Positions 6,668-7,411 of a DNA stretch of 7,411 nt are shown one piece after another. The stretch's first letter is position 1. The number at the start of each line of letters is the position of its first letter. A program made the position numbers and the translations under genes. The notes below the pieces were generated by a model. The model was not told the DNA's origin and made no database searches. It was given only the letters and a program-made list of their open reading frames with translations. Source of the stretch: JAOAHC01 sp964593045 (GTDB lineage: Bacteria; Bacillota; Clostridia; TANB77; CAG-465); contig CAZQJQ010000035.1 of NCBI GenBank assembly GCA_964593045.1, positions 1-7,411 on the forward strand, in the 5' to 3' direction.

Positions 6668-7261
6668 CTATTTTGTCACATCAATATATTTTCTAAATTT
6701 TAAAAAATAATCGAACAATGACCATATTGTAGTAATGGTTGCAATCAATATACTTACTGTAAAAATTAAATTAACAACCATTTGTGCACCGCTTGCATGA
6801 ATAAAATCAAACATTTTTACTGTTGTATAATTGCTTGCCAGTGCATAAATACCAACACTTATTCCAACAAGTTGAAATACAGTTTTTATCTTACCACTCC
6901 AAACAGCTGCAACATTTCCACCTTTATTTACCGCAAACATTCTAAGTGATGATACAGTAAAATCACGGAATAATATTATTGCAGTTATAAATCCAGGGAC
7001 AGTGCCACAAGCGGTAAGCATCACAAATCCTGATGACACAAGTAATTTATCAGCTAATGGATCCATGATTTTTCCAAACTGTGTAATCATGTTTTTGCTT
7101 CTTGCTATATGCCCATCTAATGCATCAGTTATAGATGCTAAAATATAGGTAAACAAAGCAAAATACTTAAGATTACCTGGCAAGGACATAAATAACACAA
7201 AAACTGGGACTAAGATAATCCGCACCATTGTTAACTTATTGGGTAAATTCATTTCTTTCAT
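6668..7261 (-). CDS. pgsA: CDP-diacylglycerol--glycerol-3-phosphate 3-phosphatidyltransferase
   Basis: Membrane enzyme that transfers the phosphatidyl group of CDP-diacylglycerol to glycerol 3-phosphate, giving phosphatidylglycerol phosphate, the committed step to phosphatidylglycerol and cardiolipin. The 197-residue protein is mostly hydrophobic with about five or six membrane helices. The CDP-alcohol phosphotransferase signature DxxDGxxAR...GxxxDxxxD is complete: Asp46, Asp49, Gly50, Ala53, Arg54, Gly63, Asp67 and Asp71. FRDFTVSSLR at 98-107 corresponds to the family's conserved RE/RDF...R segment. The N-terminal NLPNKLTMVRI is typical of PgsA. The first ATG is chosen because AAGGAGA sits seven bases before it; a second ATG at codon 4 fits less well. 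The gene appears to be transcribed alone. Phosphatidylserine synthase shares the motif, but the length and N-terminus favour PgsA. Confidence 0.95.
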   Translation of the reverse strand: MKEMNLPNKLTMVRIILVPVFVLFMSLPGNLKYFALFTYILASITDALDGHIARSKNMITQFGKIMDPLADKLLVSSGFVMLTACGTVPGFITAIILFRDFTVSSLRMFAVNKGGNVAAVWSGKIKTVFQLVGISVGIYALASNYTTVKMFDFIHASGAQMVVNLIFTVSILIATITTIWSLFDYFLKFRKYIDVTK

Positions 7262-7304
7262 TGCACTCTCTCCTTATTAAAGTTTATTAATATACCGATT
7301 TTGT

Positions 7305-7340
7305 ATTTGAAATTATATCATATTTTTTTTCTTTTGTCAA
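7305..7340 (-). promoter_or_regulatory. Consensus SigA promoter of pgsA
   Basis: Perfect TTGACA (7335-7340) and TATAAT (7312-7317), separated by 17 bases, with TG at the extended -10 position (TGATATAAT) and an A-run in the spacer. Transcription would start near 7305, giving a leader of about 44 bases before the pgsA ATG. Confidence 0.88.
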
Positions 7341-7411
7341 AATCAAAAATATTGATGATCGCGTAAATTTTCGTTAGGTTCTTGAAACCTCTATATGATA
7401 TAACTAAATTT
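7341..7411. other. Unassigned sequence upstream of the pgsA promoter
   Basis: No recognisable gene or site. A weak 5-bp hairpin (aggtt 7376-7380 with aacct 7386-7390) has no U-tract. One minus-strand frame is open from the window edge to a TGA at 7318-7320 inside the pgsA promoter spacer and would encode 30 residues ending in DKRKKI. This could be the tail of an upstream gene or chance; I do not recognise it. Confidence 0.3.

Noticed and set aside
7318..7410. Minus-strand frame of 30 codons entering from the right edge and ending in the pgsA promoter
   Set aside because: It could be the tail of an upstream gene, but it is short, unrecognised and at the edge; there is not enough to call a partial CDS.

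Overview
The window is very AT-rich, and every gene in it reads on the minus strand. Short intergenic gaps, GGAGG-type ribosome-binding sites, TTGACA/TATAAT-type promoters, a CCA-encoding tRNA gene and the order (DUF4321)-radC-mreB-mreC-mreD-mrdA point to a low-GC Gram-positive bacterium of the Clostridia type. UGA is used normally as a stop codon. The species cannot be named from this sequence.

Layout in the direction of transcription (right to left): (1) pgsA, a phosphatidylglycerol-phosphate synthase gene, with a consensus promoter and its own strong terminator; (2) a tRNA-Trp(CCA) gene with its own promoter, followed by a GNAT acetyltransferase gene; (3) an AT-only hairpin and a good promoter; (4) a compact six-gene operon: a small two-helix membrane protein (DUF4321-like), RadC, the cell-shape proteins MreB, MreC and MreD, and the class B penicillin-binding protein PBP2 (MrdA). 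Gaps inside the operon run from an overlap of 16 bp to 20 bp, and I see no internal terminator. (5) A 41-base hairpin just after mrdA, then about 55 bases at the window edge that look unlike their surroundings and may be the end of an insertion sequence.

Functionally this is mostly a cell-envelope segment. MreB filaments, MreC/MreD and the transpeptidase PBP2 form the core of the lateral-wall elongation machine (elongasome), and PgsA makes the anionic lipid phosphatidylglycerol. RadC and the DUF4321 protein travel with the cluster but have no established place in wall synthesis.

I found no clearly new system here. The points most worth a second look are the DUF4321 protein heading the elongasome operon and overlapping radC, non-canonical positions in the tRNA-Trp, substitutions around the MreB nucleotide pocket, the possible insertion-sequence end at the left edge, and the strand polarity of the hairpin after mrdA.
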